Shown piece after piece: positions 4,751 through 6,129 of a stretch of DNA of 6,129 nt (its first letter is position 1; the number at the start of each line of letters is the position of its first letter). Position numbers and translations under genes: made by a program. The notes beneath the pieces were generated by a model, which was not told where the DNA came from, made no database searches, and was given only the letters and a program-made list of their open reading frames with translations. Origin of the DNA: Oscillospiraceae bacterium (GTDB taxonomy: Bacteria > Bacillota > Clostridia > Oscillospirales > Ruminococcaceae); NCBI GenBank assembly GCA_020024235.1, contig JAHHUA010000100.1, positions 1 through 6,129 on the forward strand, read 5' to 3'.

Positions 4751-6061
4751 ATGGAAATGAAAAATGCTGAAATCTTAATTAAATTTATAAAAGAAAGCCC
4801 CAGCGCTTTTCATGCTGTTCAAAATATTAAAAACAGACTTTTGAATGAGGGCATGACAGAACTTAAAGAGCATGAAACATGGAACATTGTTCCCGGTGGA
4901 AAATATTTCGTAACAAGAAATATGTCCTCCATTATCGCTTTTAAAGTTCCTGAAAATGATTTTGCAGGATTTAACATTGTTACAAGCCACAGCGACTCTC
5001 CAACATTTAAAATTAAGGAAAACGAAGAAATAGTAGTAAATGATGAATATGTAAAATTAAACACAGAAAAATACGGTGGTATGATTATGTCAACATGGTT
5101 TGACAGACCCCTTTCTGTTGCAGGAAGAATTGTTGTAAGAGAAGGCAACAGCTTCATTACAAAACTTGTTGATATTGATAAGGATTTGCTTGTTATTCCT
5201 AATGTGGCAATTCATATGGACAGAACCGTAAATGACGGTAAAAAGTATAATCCGCAGGTTGATCTGCTTCCTCTTATGGGAGATATCAGATGTAAGGGCA
5301 AATTTATGGATATGGTAGCAGAATCAGCAGGAGTTAAGAAAGAGGAGATAATTTCAACAGATTTGTTCCTTTATAACCGACAGGAGGGTGCTGTTATCGG
5401 AGCTAATAACGAATATATTTTATCTCCTAAGCTTGATGACCTTCAATGTGCATTTTCTTCTATGGAAGGTTTCATTAAATCCAACCCTGAAAAGAGCATT
5501 GCAGTTTATGTTGTATATGACAATGAAGAAGTAGGCAGTGGTACAAAACAAGGGGCTGCTTCTACATTCCTCTTTGACACACTTACAAGATTATCTACCG
5601 CATTAGGTAAGGACAACAGAGATTATCTCAAGGCTTTGGCATCCAGCTTTATGATTTCCGCAGATAATGCTCATGCTGTACATCCAAACCAACCTTCATT
5701 AGCTGACCCAACTAACAAACCATATATAAACAAGGGCATTGTTATTAAGTATAATGCAAACCAAAGATATACAAGTGATGCAGTCAGTGCAGCTATTTTT
5801 AAAGGTATTTTAGATGACCTGAAGATTTCATATCAAAGCTTTGCTAACCGTTCCGATATAGCAGGTGGTTCAACTTTGGGCAATATTTCCAATACACAGG
5901 TTGCTCTTAACACTGTTGATATTGGCTTGCCTCAACTGGCTATGCACTCCGCATATGAAACAGCAGGTGTTAAGGATACAACAGATTTTATCAATGTTTG
6001 TGAAAAATTCTATAATCTCAGTGTTCGCAAGATTGACAATGATAACTATATAGTAGAATAA
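4751..6061 (+). CDS. apeB: M18 family metallo-aminopeptidase
   Basis: A cytoplasmic di-zinc exopeptidase that removes N-terminal residues, in this family often acidic or neutral ones, from peptides during protein turnover. The 436 residues match the usual M18 length. Metal and catalytic residues, placed by comparison with human aspartyl aminopeptidase, are: H80 in TSHSDSP, D229 in SPKLDDL (bridging), E259 (catalytic) and E260 (zinc) in YDNEEVGSG, D305 in SADNAHAVHP, and H399 in MHSAYE. The TWFDRPLSVAGR block (115-126), the NEEVGS loop and the GGSTLG/SNTQV region (372-383) are all typical. The N-terminus (FIKESPSAFHAV) also fits, supporting the ATG at 4751. The gene has its own promoter and is the last in the window; no terminator is seen in the 68 bases after its stop. 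The family is certain; the preferred residue is not. Confidence 0.95.
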   Translation: MEMKNAEILIKFIKESPSAFHAVQNIKNRLLNEGMTELKEHETWNIVPGGKYFVTRNMSSIIAFKVPENDFAGFNIVTSHSDSPTFKIKENEEIVVNDEYVKLNTEKYGGMIMSTWFDRPLSVAGRIVVREGNSFITKLVDIDKDLLVIPNVAIHMDRTVNDGKKYNPQVDLLPLMGDIRCKGKFMDMVAESAGVKKEEIISTDLFLYNRQEGAVIGANNEYILSPKLDDLQCAFSSMEGFIKSNPEKSIAVYVVYDNEEVGSGTKQGAASTFLFDTLTRLSTALGKDNRDYLKALASSFMISADNAHAVHPNQPSLADPTNKPYINKGIVIKYNANQRYTSDAVSAAIFKGILDDLKISYQSFANRSDIAGGSTLGNISNTQVALNTVDIGLPQLAMHSAYETAGVKDTTDFINVCEKFYNLSVRKIDNDNYIVE

Positions 6062-6129
6062 TTTGGACACACGGTATTTTTAAGTTTAACATAACTTGGA
6101 AAATATTATAGAAACATAGAATATATTAC

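Noticed and set aside
4775..5157. Two minus-strand open frames opposite the M18 gene.
   Set aside because: They are mirror frames of a well-supported coding region, with no independent signals.
6062..6129. Possible promoter for a following gene (TTTAAC at 6085, TATAGA at 6107).
   Set aside because: Hexamers are poor and the downstream gene is not in the window.

Overview
The window looks like a piece of ordinary chromosome from a low-GC, anaerobic, endospore-forming Firmicute of the class Clostridia. The evidence is the strong A+T bias, AGGAGG-type ribosome binding sites, a spoIIR sporulation gene, a reverse-type rubrerythrin, and a NUDIX protein and GNAT protein that resemble clostridial and Bacillus families. 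Genus cannot be told from this sequence.

Layout. Positions 2-436 hold the 3' end of a plus-strand gene, probably the C-terminal part of a FliB-like flagellin lysine-N-methylase. It converges on a minus-strand NUDIX hydrolase (489-959), and one hairpin (447-487) lies between them and can stop both. The NUDIX gene and spoIIR (1086-1697) are divergent, each with its own promoter in 960-1085. spoIIR ends in a strong intrinsic terminator. A clear SigA-type promoter (1752-1780) then drives a two-gene unit: a trimeric-type purine nucleoside phosphorylase (1812-2645) followed with no spacer by a YjcF-like GNAT acetyltransferase (2646-3074). A second bidirectional terminator (3081-3110) separates this unit from a 52-residue minus-strand gene (3123-3281), which has a perfect Shine-Dalgarno but no family I recognise. 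Next come a membrane-anchored NERD-domain protein (3369-4076) and a reverse rubrerythrin (4088-4648), 11 bp apart and probably one transcript. A near-consensus promoter (4667-4695) precedes an M18 aminopeptidase (4751-6061). The last 68 bases (6062-6129) hold no gene or terminator that I can support.

Function. Most genes are housekeeping: nucleotide-pool sanitation (NUDIX), purine salvage (PNP), peroxide detoxification (rubrerythrin), peptide turnover (M18) and the forespore-to-mother-cell signal of sporulation (SpoIIR). They form short independent transcription units rather than one pathway.

I see no mobile element, CRISPR array, tRNA, rRNA or riboswitch, and no clear undescribed multi-gene system. 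The least explained item is the 52-residue minus-strand gene, which may have a forespore-type promoter. The NERD/rubrerythrin pair is a weaker second candidate.
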